Origin: Loxodes magnus
Taxonomy: Eukaryota; Ciliophora; Karyorelictea; Loxodida; Loxodidae
NCBI GenBank assembly: GCA_946699065.1
Contig: CAMPDV010001037.1
Span: forward strand, 62,001-126,000
DNA length: 64,000 nt
Reading direction: 5' to 3'
Part shown: one piece after another, positions 25,560-37,342 of the stretch
Position numbering within the stretch: position 1 is the stretch's first letter
How the letters are laid out: every line of letters starts with the position of its first letter
Made by a program: the position numbers and the translations under genes
Notes under the pieces: model-generated
The model's database searches: none
What the model was told of the DNA's origin: nothing
The model's input: only the letters and a program-made list of their open reading frames with translations

Positions 25560-28500
25560 TTACTCGACCTCTCTTTAGTCTCTTTAATTAAATTTCTCCT
25601 TAATAGACTTAACTTATTTTCATTTATTTTAATTCAAATGTTTCCACAATGTTTCTCAAAGTTCCATTGACTTAATAATCAGACAACTTCTATTAATTTT
25701 CTAAATAGTGAAAACTCTTACCTCTTAAGGTACTAATATCTAGTAATTCCTAGGTAGCTTAGGTAATGATGATTGCATAAATTTAATCTTGCTTGTTTTA
25801 TTTTTTGGCATCTTGTTTTAATTCAGTTTGGGTAAAAGATTAAAGAACACAATAAAAGTTTAATCCAATTTAAATAGAATATTATCTAACCTATTATTAA
25901 AATGCAAATATATATGCTGGTGGGGTATTTCTTTTGGCTAAAAATAAACTTGATTCCTACTTAAATGAACTAGATTTCTCAAATCTTCCTTAGACTTTAT
26001 AAGCGTAAGAGTTTAAAATATAATAATAGCATAATGTTACTTACCTACAAATGAAAAATCATATAAAAGGATATTATATATGAATACCTTAATAAAATAA
26101 TATACTCTAATGGTTAGAACCCTACTATTCCTTGTGGTGATTTTAATGCTTTAATTCCTAATTTTGGTACAAAACTAAGAAATTAATAATAACACATAAA
26201 TAATATTGGACTTTGGAACTGCCAATGAATTAATAATAGTAAATAATTAAGAACTTAATACTTTTATTCATAGAGCTAATAATTAATCCTATTGTAATTA
26301 CTACTTATTAGCAACTTCTCATTTTAATTCTGATTATTTAAAAGCTTTAAAGTTATCTAAGATTCTAGTTTACATTCAAATTATTTTCCATTATTAAAAT
26401 CTGCTTGTAGGATATTTAGAGCAGTTACATTAACTTTATTAAAATAGTGCTGAAAGTTAGTATCAATTTATTTGCAAACTTACTAATTACAATGCTAAAA
26501 CTGCCCTAAGTTAATAACATTTTAAGATCAATTACTATAAATTGCCTAATTATCTAACCAACTTATTCACTAAGCGAAAAGAGATAGTATTTCATATTAG
26601 AGTGCCTTTACTATGTATGGATGTTATATTAAGAAGTTACCAAACTTTAGTAAATATAAAGTAATCAATATAAGTGATATCTTTACAAAGTCTGAAAATT
26701 AAACAAATAAAAAGCTAAAGAAAAGCATCAAAATATCAGCAAAAGTACCTTAGTAATGTATAAGTAAGGGAAAAACATAATTAATCCTAAAACTCGTAAG
26801 GAAATGAATTTTAACTCTTTATCGCAGCAATAGCATATTGATAATTGAAATACTAGTGTTTTTAGCAAGCACTCGAATTTAAGTTAAGAAAAACTTGATT
26901 TTTCGAATAAGAAAATGAATGGAATATATAAAAATAAATCTTTCATTTAGAATTAGGAATTAAGTTTTCTTTAAAACATGTCTCTTTTCAAAAATTGGAA
27001 ATTTAAATAATGATCACTGAACTTGCAAGCAACAAAGTTTCCGGTAATGATGGTATTAAAACTGAACTTATAAAATATGGAGGAAAAATTTGCATCAGAT
27101 AAATAAATAATAAATATAAATGATTATAGAGCACGTAGCACCTCATTGGAGTGCAGCTTTTTCAATATTAATATTTAATATTAAGAAAAATGTTCTCATG
27201 TTTCTTGTTAAAACTCTTGAAGTCCAATGAGTCATGTCAGCTTCTCCAAATGAGGAATCTTCTTATTAAAATTGTTCTTAAATCTCGAGTAAAATGCTTC
27301 AGTCTTCTTGAGTAAGGTCCAAAAAGAATTAGTTATTAAATCATTAATAAGAAGGCCTGTCAGTCAAACTTTCATACTGCTAGAGAGAAACCTCGGGGTA
27401 AGTTAGGCATGTCTCAACAGAGCTTATCCACCCTTCCCCGTGGTGGCATCTAGTGCGAGATTACTTGCAATGCAGTATACACTGCACAAGATTACATACT
27501 AATTTTTCTGACGGGGCCAACATCCATTTTGTATTATATATATAATAATTAAATTTTTGAATATCATGCTTAGAATATTTACTATATCAAGTGCAATGAA
27601 AAGAATAAGCATTCTTCCTATTTTCAAACAGGGTGTTAAAATTGCCTGACGAATTGAAGACCTATTGCTTTATTAAATTGCTTACACAAAATTTATGACA
27701 AAGTCATAACTAAACGACTTTGTGATTACATTTATAAACGAAATATTTTGCATCCAGCATAATTTAGATGTATACTTAAAGGCTAAACAATTTAACAAAT
27801 TTGAACTTTGAAGTAAATTATTGACTCACATCGCAGATGATTACGTAAAAAATAATTAATAGCTACTCTAATTGATGTTGAAAGGATGTTTGATAGTATG
27901 TCTTAAAATTACTTTTGGATAATTTGAGAAGAATAAGATTATCTCTAGATTTAATATTGGCTTAGAATCTTTTTTGAAAATATTAATGCTAAATTTATTA
28001 AAGATTATATATTACAAGAACAATCAAGCAAACAAAGGAGTTCTTCAAGGATGTAGACATGGTCCTATACTGGCTATTTTATACTATGATATTATCATAA
28101 GGTATCTAGAAGAAAATTAAAACAAATTTGGGCTTTAAATTTGCTCTAAAACATTTGCAGTGCGTGGTTTTGCTGATGACTTAATAGAGCTTTCAAGTTC
28201 TTAATAAAAGGCATAGAAATTGGTATAAGTCACACTTGAAATTTTCTCTGAGTAAAACTTACCACTAATGAGAAGAAATGTAAAGTGATTGAATTTTTTA
28301 GAAAAAATGAAAAAGAAAGCAAGATAATTTAAAAATTTTTCGGAAGTACAATTGAATAAAAATACTCAATCCCTTATTTGGGATATAAATTGAGCAATAA
28401 GTTAAATTATAAGCTTCAATACAAAGAAAAAAATTCTGAATATAGAAGAGCTATTTTGAAAGTAATAACCGTGCTTTCAAAATATGGTATAGTATCTCCA

Positions 28501-29190
28501 TCTAGCTTCAAGACCCTACGTAGAACCTTTATATTACCTTAAGTAGAATATGGAAGAGATATTACTCCTTGGGCAGTAATGTCAGGAGTCAAAGTAATAA
28601 TAGATTAAATAACTACATCATAAAGAATTATATCTAGATTAGCTTTTAAATCTCCTTAATCTTTGATTAATGAGTCTTGCTTTATAAACTGTAATTGACT
28701 TCCTTTTACCCATTCTTCAACATTAAATCTCATGGGATTTTATCAAAAATAGTTAAACTTAGTAAGTAAAATCCTAATTTTGATATAGCCTTCTTATTTA
28801 AAAAGTGCATATAATTTAGCTTACATTATATTAAATATATAAGCAAAAGTGTAAAATTATATAATTTAGATATTTTAATTTTAAAGATATTGATAGGCAT
28901 CTTAAGACGCAAATCAAGAAGAAATTCTTTTTGAATGTCTCTAAAGAAACATTCTAATGACAATAGCGAAAAGATTTATAGAATAAATAGAAAGTAATAA
29001 AAAGACATTCCCTAAAATAACATACACCAAATTTAATAAGCATATGATTTAGGAAACTATTAATATATATCAAATTAGAACTTATTCATGTAACTGCTAA
29101 GTCAACGTCACAATGAGGCTTAATTCAATGCTTTCTGCTTGTGTGGCTATGATTTTTACGAATTTAAGTATATTTTAAATTGTTTCTCTA
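25560..29190 (+). mobile_element. Degraded non-LTR retrotransposon (APE endonuclease + RT)
   Basis: Endonuclease part: WLNNQTTSIN near 25668, CYLPTNEKSYK near 26035, GDFNA at 26136-26150 followed by GTKLRN. Reverse transcriptase: NKVSGNDGIKTELIKYGG near 27030, ILPIFKQG near 27610, NWRPIALLN at 27652 (its Trp is UGA), ATLIDVERMFDS near 27860, GVLQGCRHGP near 28037 and the catalytic FADD at 28169-28180. Downstream are YLGYKLSNKLNYK and a thumb-like stretch, then CLCG at 29136 followed by EFKYILNC, a terminal Cys/His motif usual in LINEs. Motifs fall in different frames (GDFNA, NWRPI, FADD and CLCG do not share one), so at least four indels are present. A foreign 400-bp island splits the RT. The element uses the host code. 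Ends, poly-A and target duplication were not resolved, and the clade is not assigned. Confidence 0.85.
27126..27530. ncRNA. GC-richer structured island inserted in the LINE RT
   Basis: The RT reading is continuous to KYGGKICIRQ (about 27095) and resumes near 27560, so this block interrupts it. Its base composition is clearly richer in GC than the surroundings. Complementary segments: CTTCTTATTAA 27259-27269 with TTAATAAGAAG 27344-27354 (11 bp); GGCCTGTCAG 27354-27363 with CTGACGGGGCC 27508-27518 (10 pairs, one bulge), directly adjoining the first; inside it CCTCGGGG 27391-27398 with CCCCGTGG 27436-27443, and CTTG/TGCAG 27464-27475 with CTGCA/CAAG 27482-27490. These nest without conflict. It resembles a folded RNA, possibly a SINE-like or ncRNA-derived insertion. 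It matches no RNA family I can recall. The strand is unknown. Confidence 0.4.
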
Positions 29191-32100
29191 TTAAGATATT
29201 CTTTAGGAATTAAATAGAAATAAAAAGTAATTTAAAAGGATAAAAAGAGATTAATTTTATATGACTAAAGGTACATAAATAGAAGCTTTACCAAAGCTCA
29301 AATATCTAAAGGTTTATAAAAAGGCTTTATAAAATTACTAAGCAGTTAATGAATAATTAATAGTTTCATTTATTAAATAAGTGAAATAGTTCAGAATGTG
29401 CTTTTATTTATTAAATTATTTAAGAACAGCAAGCTTTAAGTTGTATTTATATAGATAGCATTTTAGCCTATAAAATTGTATGCTTCTTCTTATTATTAAA
29501 TCTTCCATTTTATGGTTTAATATTAAAGCTGATATTAATAATTTGAGAGTATCGTTTTCAGTTATTCGAGGAAGGTACAGAAGATGTTTAATTACAAATA
29601 AAGAAATTTAAAGGTGATATAGAGTTCTAACTGGTAAAAAGATATAAGAAATACATAGAACAGTTTAAATCCGTAAACTATCTAAACAAGTGAAATTGAA
29701 AGAGATTATTATTTTAGATATTAATCTGATCTAATAAAGAAGAAACAAAATTATAGAAGGTTATTAAGCATGCTAATTATCTATTAACTGCAAAATCTTA
29801 ATGTGAAAGAGATTGGAATTCGAGCTTTTTAATCTTAGAAAAATAGAAGCAAATTCATCAGACACTAAAAGAATAAATTGAAACATCAAGTAGGTATATT
29901 AGAAGGTCGGATTTGATAATTATTAATAATTGAAAACGCAGAAGTTTGCTTTTTTTATAGATCCAAATATTTTGCATTACAACTACAATTTTTAAATATT
30001 GAATAAGAGTCTTGAAGAAAATAGCAAATTTTATTTAATTTTATTATATAGAATTAGTCTAAATATATCTAATACTCTACTATCATTCAAAGTCAAATTT
30101 AAATCATCATGATTAAAGAAAACCAGTATAAACCTTATTTATACCCTTTTCGTTGTTTGATAGTTTATAATTTATTATTTAAATGCTAGATCTTTTCCAG
30201 ACGTACATCTGAATATTTATTAAAAAAATAGAGATTTAAACTATGTAGCCACGAATTATTAAATAGCAAATTAAGTTCAATAGTTTGTTATATTATTTCG
30301 CCAATCAGTTAGACCGTTGTTTCTTAGTTTAAACGTTTCTTTATACAAATATCTAAGATATATTAATTAATTCTCATCCATGCATATATTTTAATTATTC
30401 CAATGCTACATTCATTTCTTTATTAATATCTTTTCTGCTTTTATACTCAAATCACTAGCAGAGTGTTTTAAATTCTCAGTGTAAATATAGTAATAAAACT
30501 TTCTTATGGAGATAAAATAACAACTCAAACCATCAGCAAATTTCACTCTATTTAGTATTGCTATTTACTAGCTTATCAACTTAAAAAGCGAATATTACCA
30601 AACTTTTGAAACCTAAATATTCAAAAGTTTATTTCTTTTCTGGATCTTATAAATTCTATAATGAAAGCTTCTTTATATATTGTATCTACTAGTCTAACCA
30701 TATAGATAACTTTGTAATCATAATACTTCAAAGATATATTTTTAAAGTATAAATATATAAACAGCCAAGAGTTATTTGATGATAGCAAGATAAGATACTA
30801 TACCAAACTTTTTTTTCAAGGGTTGAATCTATAATGGTTACTTTATATAAATATTGTTATCTATTTAAAATGCATCTATATTTATAAAATTTTAGATTGA
30901 TTATTAAAATCGCAGATACAGATCTTATTTTTTTAATTATTGCTTAAATAATCCATTACGCTCTTTTAATCTAGTATTTTAGGATTTCCCGCTTAATTTT
31001 GTGATACTATAATTATTGTTTTTTAATATTTGAATAAATATAATAAAATTTCATTTTATTAGCATAGATAATCCATTAAGATTTTATTAATTATCAAAAC
31101 TTATTATAGAAGATATTTATCTCCATTGTTCTCATTTTATGTTTTTTCCTAATTATCTATTCTAGATTAAATGACTAAGAATTTTGTATTTATACTCAGT
31201 TATTATGCGCTAAATTATTAAAAAGGTTTAAACTGTTTATATGCTTTTACGTTTTTTCGTTATTTTTCCTTTAATTTTAAAATAGCTTTATTATGGTTAT
31301 TATTTAAACTACCTAATGCAAAACTTTATACTCTTATGCATCTAATTTATAAATGACACTTTCCAAAATGAAAGAAACTTAGAATTACCATTTATTTATT
31401 TTTAATAATAGACAATTTTATTTTTATCTTGCATTTGATAATTTATTAAAGATATATTTAAATATAATCCTTATCTAGTTTGATTTACCTTATCATTTAT
31501 TTAGGTATTTAATTAACTAAATCTTCAAAATTATTATCTTTAGCATCTTTTCTACTTTCGAATTTTCTTAAACTATTGCTAAAATGATAGAAGATTATAA
31601 AATTATATCTTTATAATTGAGCTGCTTGCTTATATCCTTTTTAATATCAACTGTTCATATTATTTAATCCTTTAACATTTTTGTTTATTCATTATTTAGA
31701 ATTATATTGATCTTTATCAAATTTTCCTTTATTTTAAAGGCTTGAAATTAGATATATACAGTTGATGAAATTATGCCATTTTATCAGCTTATAACCTATA
31801 AAAGCTTCTAATTTTGCAAATGGTATTTTAATTTTATCTCATTGTATGAATTCATTTAATTCAAGATAGTTTTCTTATTTTCAAGCCTTCTTCTTAACTC
31901 TATATTTCCGTTAAATGCAGAATCTTGTATATTGTAATTCCTTCGTTATGTCAATAATAATGAATATCTTATACCTGACTTCAATATTAAGTTTTTAGCT
32001 TTCTTCATTTATAGAAATGAAGCATTTAATCTTTGCTTTTTAGAACTTTACTAGCTTAAATAATTAGCTCACTAAACTTTTGGATTTATTTATATTCTCT
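29191..32100. other. AT-rich stretch without a supported gene
   Basis: T-rich on the plus strand from about 30.1 kb. The right end may hold further decayed sequence of the inverted membrane-protein paralog. I found no domain, RNA gene or tandem repeat. Confidence 0.4.
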
Positions 32101-33120
32101 GTTTAAGTTGCTTACTTAAAAGCTACTTTGCATCCTTTTATTCTTTATAAATATTGTTGAAAATATTGATTTAATATGCTCAAAAATTTAAGCATTATTA
32201 TAAGTTAATCTGATTCTTGCTATCTCTATACTCTTCAATTATTTTATGAACTGTTGTCTTAATTTCTTAATTATTACTAGTAAAGCTTGCAAATCTTCTT
32301 TAACTTAGGACAGATAGAATTCCATTTTTCTAATTATCACACCTTTTCTGATTTTTCTTAATTTTATCTTTTATCTTTTCTAGACTAGATAAGATTTATT
32401 AATTCTAATTTAATTCTGATCTTAATGCCAACTTTTCTAGGATCAGATGAACTCTTTCCTTGAATATATCTCTTCCTTGTTATGCTTTTCTTTCATATTT
32501 TACAAAGAATTAACGTTTTATCTGTTTCATTTAAGTTTTTACTATCCTTGCTTGTCTTTCTAAGTTAAAATATTCCTAAATATTTTTGAGCTCAACTGTA
32601 CTATCTGTTATAAATGCTTAGTAAGATCGCTACTTTATATATCTTTATACTACTTGATGTTGTAGATTTGCTTATTTAATTTATTAGTGACTATTTTAGC
32701 ATTATCATGAAAGCTTAAAATTAATGGCAAACATACCATTTAACTAGTTTGCAAATTACAAATCTCAAGCATGCTAAGTTAATATCTAAAGCTAGTGAAC
32801 CTCTTAAGAGGGATTGTCTTATTTGAATTAAGTTTCACTAAATAGCTAATTTATCATCATTTCTTCAGTTTCTTTCTGTTTAATACCTGCTCAAGTTTGT
32901 TTCCTCTTATTGCTTTAGTTGACTCTTTCTTTGACTCTATTTCTCCTCAATTGACTCTTATTTGTCTATTTTAGTGCCTGATAAGCTTGTTTCTTGTGGC
33001 TTTTAAATATAATTTAATAAATAGGAGAAATATCTTAAGAAATGTCTTTTATAATAGATAGGAAGATTTTAATTAATTGTCTAAGTAGGAACAAATAAGG
33101 CCATGCTTGAATTACAGAAA
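32100..33120 (-). pseudogene. Decayed inverted paralog of the 18.3-20.2 kb gene tail
   Basis: On the minus strand the stretch leftward from about 33050 is homologous to 19.85-20.75 kb. Shared points are AAACTTGAGCAGG (32898-32886 versus 19955-19967; reading NLSR in both), a later ALDI, and TTCATAAAATAATTGAAG (near 32248 versus 20612; reading HKIIE). NLSR, ALDI and HKIIE are in one frame in the plus-strand copy, but their spacing and frame differ here, so it appears broken. The coordinates of matched points sum to about 52,855, close to the value for the giant genes (52,752-52,773). Confidence 0.4.
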
Positions 33121-35520
33121 AGGTAAAGTGATTAAGTTTAAAGAATAAAAGATTACTTAATAGGCAAGTTGAGTACTTCAAAATAACTAATACAGATTAA
33201 AAAAGAAAGACATTCATATCCGTTTACTTTTATGGAAGTTAGATAATTAAATGGGTTAGAATGAGGAAATGCATAGATTGATTATGTACATCTGTTCTAT
33301 TTTATTATCTGCTCAATAAGGATAATAAGTCAGGGATATTAAATAAGAAGCTAAGATAAAGAATATAATTAAAAACTTAAGAAAAACTGGTTAAGGCCAA
33401 GTAGGTAAGCTTAAAGATAAATAAGGGAATAGATAGAACAAATGAAGAAATTTAGTTTTAGAAGACAAAATATATTCTAAAATGAACTAAGAGATATTAT
33501 ATCTGCTTTTATTAATCAATTTAATAGTTGATGGAGCTTTCCTTATTTAGAGAGAAAATTTCAAGCTAAATAACATTTTTCAAGTTTAGAAGTTTAAAGT
33601 AGATTTTAAAATACGAAATTAGTATAAGCAAAGAAAAGTTAAATGACAAAGGAAGAGATAATTTATAAAGTATCAGAATGAGCTTAAAGTTATAATCTAA
33701 TTTTTTTCCTAAATATTGAGCAATCTGCTAAATAAAATTTTGATAGATAATATTTGAAACAAGCTAAGAGAGCTAATAAGATTTATCTAGGTATAAAAGA
33801 AAAAGAGTTTTTGAGTCTCAATGTCTAAAAATTAAAACAAACTATAAATGAAAATAAATACCTAAAGAGCTTTTAAATTAATTTGCCTAAATATAAGTAA
33901 ACTATATTCAAGAGAAAGATCTAAATTTAGTTTGAGGAATTTAGTCCAAAAAAGCAGAAAATAATTATAATTAAACAAAAAAGTGATAAATATCATAAAG
34001 TCAAATCCAGAAAGCAAACTGATGCTATAAAATTCGCACATAAAAAAGAAATTTTATATTCTTCTGGGAATTAAATTAAGTTATATTTTTTGCTTTCAAG
34101 CTTCTCAAATCTCAGCTACAGCTTCCAGCATCAATACTTAAGGAGAAATTGAAACAAACGAAAGAAAACTCTAACAATTAAAATTTTAAGATTGGTAAAG
34201 AGTCTAACACATAATCATTGATCTCTTTAATCTCTTTTCGTCAACAATCTCTTCGAGCTAAAAATACTAGCTATATAAAAGATAGGAAAGTAGGCAAGAA
34301 AAGTATTTTATAAAAAAGTCTTAAGGTGGAAAAGAAATAATTAGAATGATCTATTAAAGATAGAAAATTAGATATCTCAATTAATTTAAAAAGAGTCTTT
34401 TAAGTAAAAGTCTATTTATATATATTCCATTAAGCACTTTTATTATATAAAGAAAAAGGTTAACAATAATTCCTCTAAATTTCATAAAATTAAACTTATT
34501 TAGGAAAGTTAATTAAAACTTTTACCTTTTTGTAAAAAAAGGAAGATATCATTTAATAAAATACTGGCTGAAGATTAAAAATTGAAAAATTTAGCAGATT
34601 TGATAATAAAGAGAATGAAGCCAAAGGATAAGTAACCTCTGCCTTATATTTTGGACATTCTTACTAAAGAGTATAAATCTTTCTATATGGTTTGTAATTT
34701 TATAGATTATAAAGAGAAACTTCAAATTATCGAAAGAAAATAAAGCTAACTTAAAACTTATAATATAGATAGGAGCAAAAGGAACTTAAAAATGTAATAA
34801 ACTTAAATCGAAAATGTAGAAATACCTTATTTTTGTAAAAAGTATGATGAGATTAAATAAATTGGTTACTAATGTCGCTAATAGTTAGAGAATATTAGCT
34901 AGGTCTTTTTCTTTCTGATTCCTCTTTTCATCATGAAAAGACTTTCAAATTTTATATTTCAAGAGGGAAGCAGACTCTGATTCAAATGGAAAAACGGTAT
35001 ATTTTCAAAGTTGGTAATTTTAAACTTTATAATATGTCCGCAAAAATAAAAGAGATTGAAAAAGATAGAAAAGAGTAAAGAAAATAGAGGTCCTAGTATA
35101 TGCTGGCAAAGATCTTGCAAGGATTATTTTAATTAGTGAATAATTAAAAAAAAGATAGATCTAAGACACATGAAATAGTAACTAAATATAGAAACCAAAA
35201 GATAATCTTTAATATTAACGGAGAATTCCACCATAGAGATATAAAGAAGAGAATGAAGATCTTATTTGCAAAGTATGTCTAAACTAAAAGAATTTAGCAC
35301 AAAAAACTGTAACGAAAAATAGAATATACAAGAAGAAAATTCATGAGATGGAAAATCAAGACAAAGGGACTGATTTAATACTAAAATCGTAGGAAAGTTA
35401 TTTTTACAAGACTTTGTAAAAGAAATATATAACAATATATAAAATGATAAAGAATGATAAAGAATGAAAAAATGTATATATTAAGAAAAGAAAGAGACTA
35501 TTAAAAATGATAGTTATATC
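33120..35520 (+). other. Purine-rich stretch, possible hydrophilic coding region
   Basis: From about 33.3 to 35.5 kb the plus strand is rich in A and G, which in this genome would read as Lys/Glu/Gln-rich protein. One reading near 34610-34860 is fairly protein-like (LPYILDILTKEYKSFYMVC, IPYFCKKYDEIKQIGYQC), and other frames near 35.1-35.4 kb are also acceptable. With no stop codons to discriminate, no paralog and no domain, I cannot fix a gene. It could be an old coding relic or biased intergenic DNA. Confidence 0.2.
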
Positions 35521-36870
35521 GAATAAACATAACATTTTTTTTGTTAAATCCATTATTTAATAATCTGGACTTAATAAATGTAAATCCATTTATTAGTATG
35601 ATCTTACTAATGATTTATGCTTTTATTTGAATTTTACCACAAAACAATATAATTTAATTATTTATTTAATTATTTTTTATATTTAAAACTTCTTTATTAG
35701 AATAAGCATAATAAAGAAGGCTGAATTCTTTTAATTAAAAACTATCTTGTTTTTTAGAAATTAACTTTAGGATTGCTTACTTCTATAACTACAAAAATTA
35801 TACTGAAAGTGTAATACCCACTATAAAAAAGATTTATTACCTAAGTTTGGATTGATTTCTAAATTGAATAGTTAATATTTATAAAAGATATCATATCATT
35901 TTACATTATTAATGCTTAGTATCATACCCAATATACCATAATGCATAGAATACCCGGAAATTTATGCTTCAATTTTCAAATATTTAGATATCATTAATAA
36001 GTGCAATTCTTCCACTTTTCTTCTAAGCCATTGAAAAGATTGTAACTTTATAATTAATTTTTCGATTTAGCTACAAATAAAGGAAGGAAATAAGCCATTC
36101 ATTTTCAATTTCTTTATGCTTTTGCTTCATTTTAAAGGCATTTGTTGAGAAAATTATTTTTTCTTGAATTGCGCTCCTCTTTCAATAAATGCGTTAATAC
36201 TACTGCAGCTTATCTTAATCTTGTTTTGTATCTTTGTTGTTAAATGTTCTTAACTTATATTTAGAATTATCCATCTTATAACTATCTAAAATAAATTGCA
36301 TTAATACTTTAGACTGATGCATTAAGTTTATTTCAGATAATTGAAACTAATTAAAAAAGATTTATTCAATTTAATTAGGTTTACACAGCATAGAACTGAA
36401 TTAAATACAAGAGTGTCTAAAACTTATTTTCTATTTAAATTATCTTATAAGCTAAGTGATTAAAGTTAAATATAGATAGAGGAAAGAAAACTAATCTAAA
36501 TATTAATTATCTTCCTGCTTAATAGATAGTTATTAATCTATTGTTAGGAATTTAATCTACAAATTCAAAATTCTGGGTGTTTTTATGAGGATTGCTAAAG
36601 CAAAATATGTATTATCTTATTTCTGAATCATTTTTTCTAGCTTTTTGATAAATTAGTTTAAAAGGCTTTTAGTGCTGGATTAGCTTAAGCTTATCTTAAA
36701 ATTTGCTATTTTAGCAAGCATTTAGAATAATTTCTTGGTGCTTATAGCTGTTTTAAGATATTTCTAAATTTCATTTATTTATTTTAAATAAATTAATTAA
36801 AAGATCAACTTAAAATGCAATACATCAAATCATCAATCGATTGCTAATTTATAAAAGCAAAGTGCAATTT
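35520..36870. other. AT-rich stretch, nothing supported
   Basis: Homopolymer and AT-rich sequence only. No RNA gene, repeat array or conserved protein reading was recognised. Confidence 0.4.
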
Positions 36871-37107
36871 TCAACCTCTCCATCTAGTTTGTCCTTCTAA
36901 GTCTACGATTTCTTTCTCTGAAACAGGTCTCGGATGATGCTCTCTAAAGTGCCTTGAAAGTTTAATCTACTGATGTATGTCGAGTCTACGTTAGATTAAG
37001 GAGGATTTAAATACAGCATAATTAGCTAATCTTATGATATCTTTTATATCTTAACTATTTCCTCTTGAAGACCAAGAGATAGTCCCTTCTAATATTTTCT
37101 TAAACAT
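36871..37107 (-). CDS. Candidate 78-residue basic protein divergent from copy B
   Basis: ATG 37107 to UGA 36873-36871 gives 78 residues, starting MFKKILEGTISWSSRGNSQD. The C-terminal half has balanced, clearly non-low-complexity composition (LSRHFREHHPRPVSEKEIVD, then LEGQTRWRG) and higher GC than its flanks. UAA/UAG occur as Gln. It starts 236 bp from the copy B start and points away from it, so both could share a promoter region. The copy A flank has a poorly conserved counterpart. No family recognised. It could also be the last exon of a longer gene. Confidence 0.42.
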
Positions 37108-37342
37108 TGAATCCAATAAAAGCAATCTGAGACTATTAAATTAATTCTTAGCTTTATAATTTATAATCTATGCTAAAATATTGCAGCTAAGATAAGCCAA
37201 GATCTATAAATATTGCATTCTCTTTGTATTTATTTTGATGAAGCTCTTTGAAATAATAAAATATTAGATGTATTGCTTTAATGTTCCCTAATTAGATAAC
37301 TTAATCTACTTTTATATTTTATTTTAATTGGCATTTATTAAA
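37108..37342. promoter_or_regulatory. Divergent intergenic region upstream of copy B
   Basis: 235 bp between two divergent start codons, AT-rich, and moderately conserved with the equivalent stretch beside copy A (15410-15642). Conservation at the same distance from both giant-gene starts makes it the natural place for their promoter. No specific element can be named. Confidence 0.3.

Noticed and set aside
25443-25670. 75-codon hydrophobic ORF on the plus strand
   Set aside because: It overlaps the degenerate start of the LINE endonuclease. The better-supported reading there is WLNNQTT.
27391-27420. GGTAAGT on the plus strand, reading as a U1-like ACTTACC on the minus strand, considered as a U1 snRNA or a splice donor
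   Set aside because: It is not at the 5' end of a recognisable U1 fold and no Sm site or stem-loop set fits. The bases are better explained as the loop side of the CCTCGGGG/CCCCGTGG stem.
27126-27530. Protein reading of the GC-richer island on the minus strand
   Set aside because: Every frame is open under this code, so openness is not evidence. No domain or paralog supports it, while the nested stems favour an RNA.
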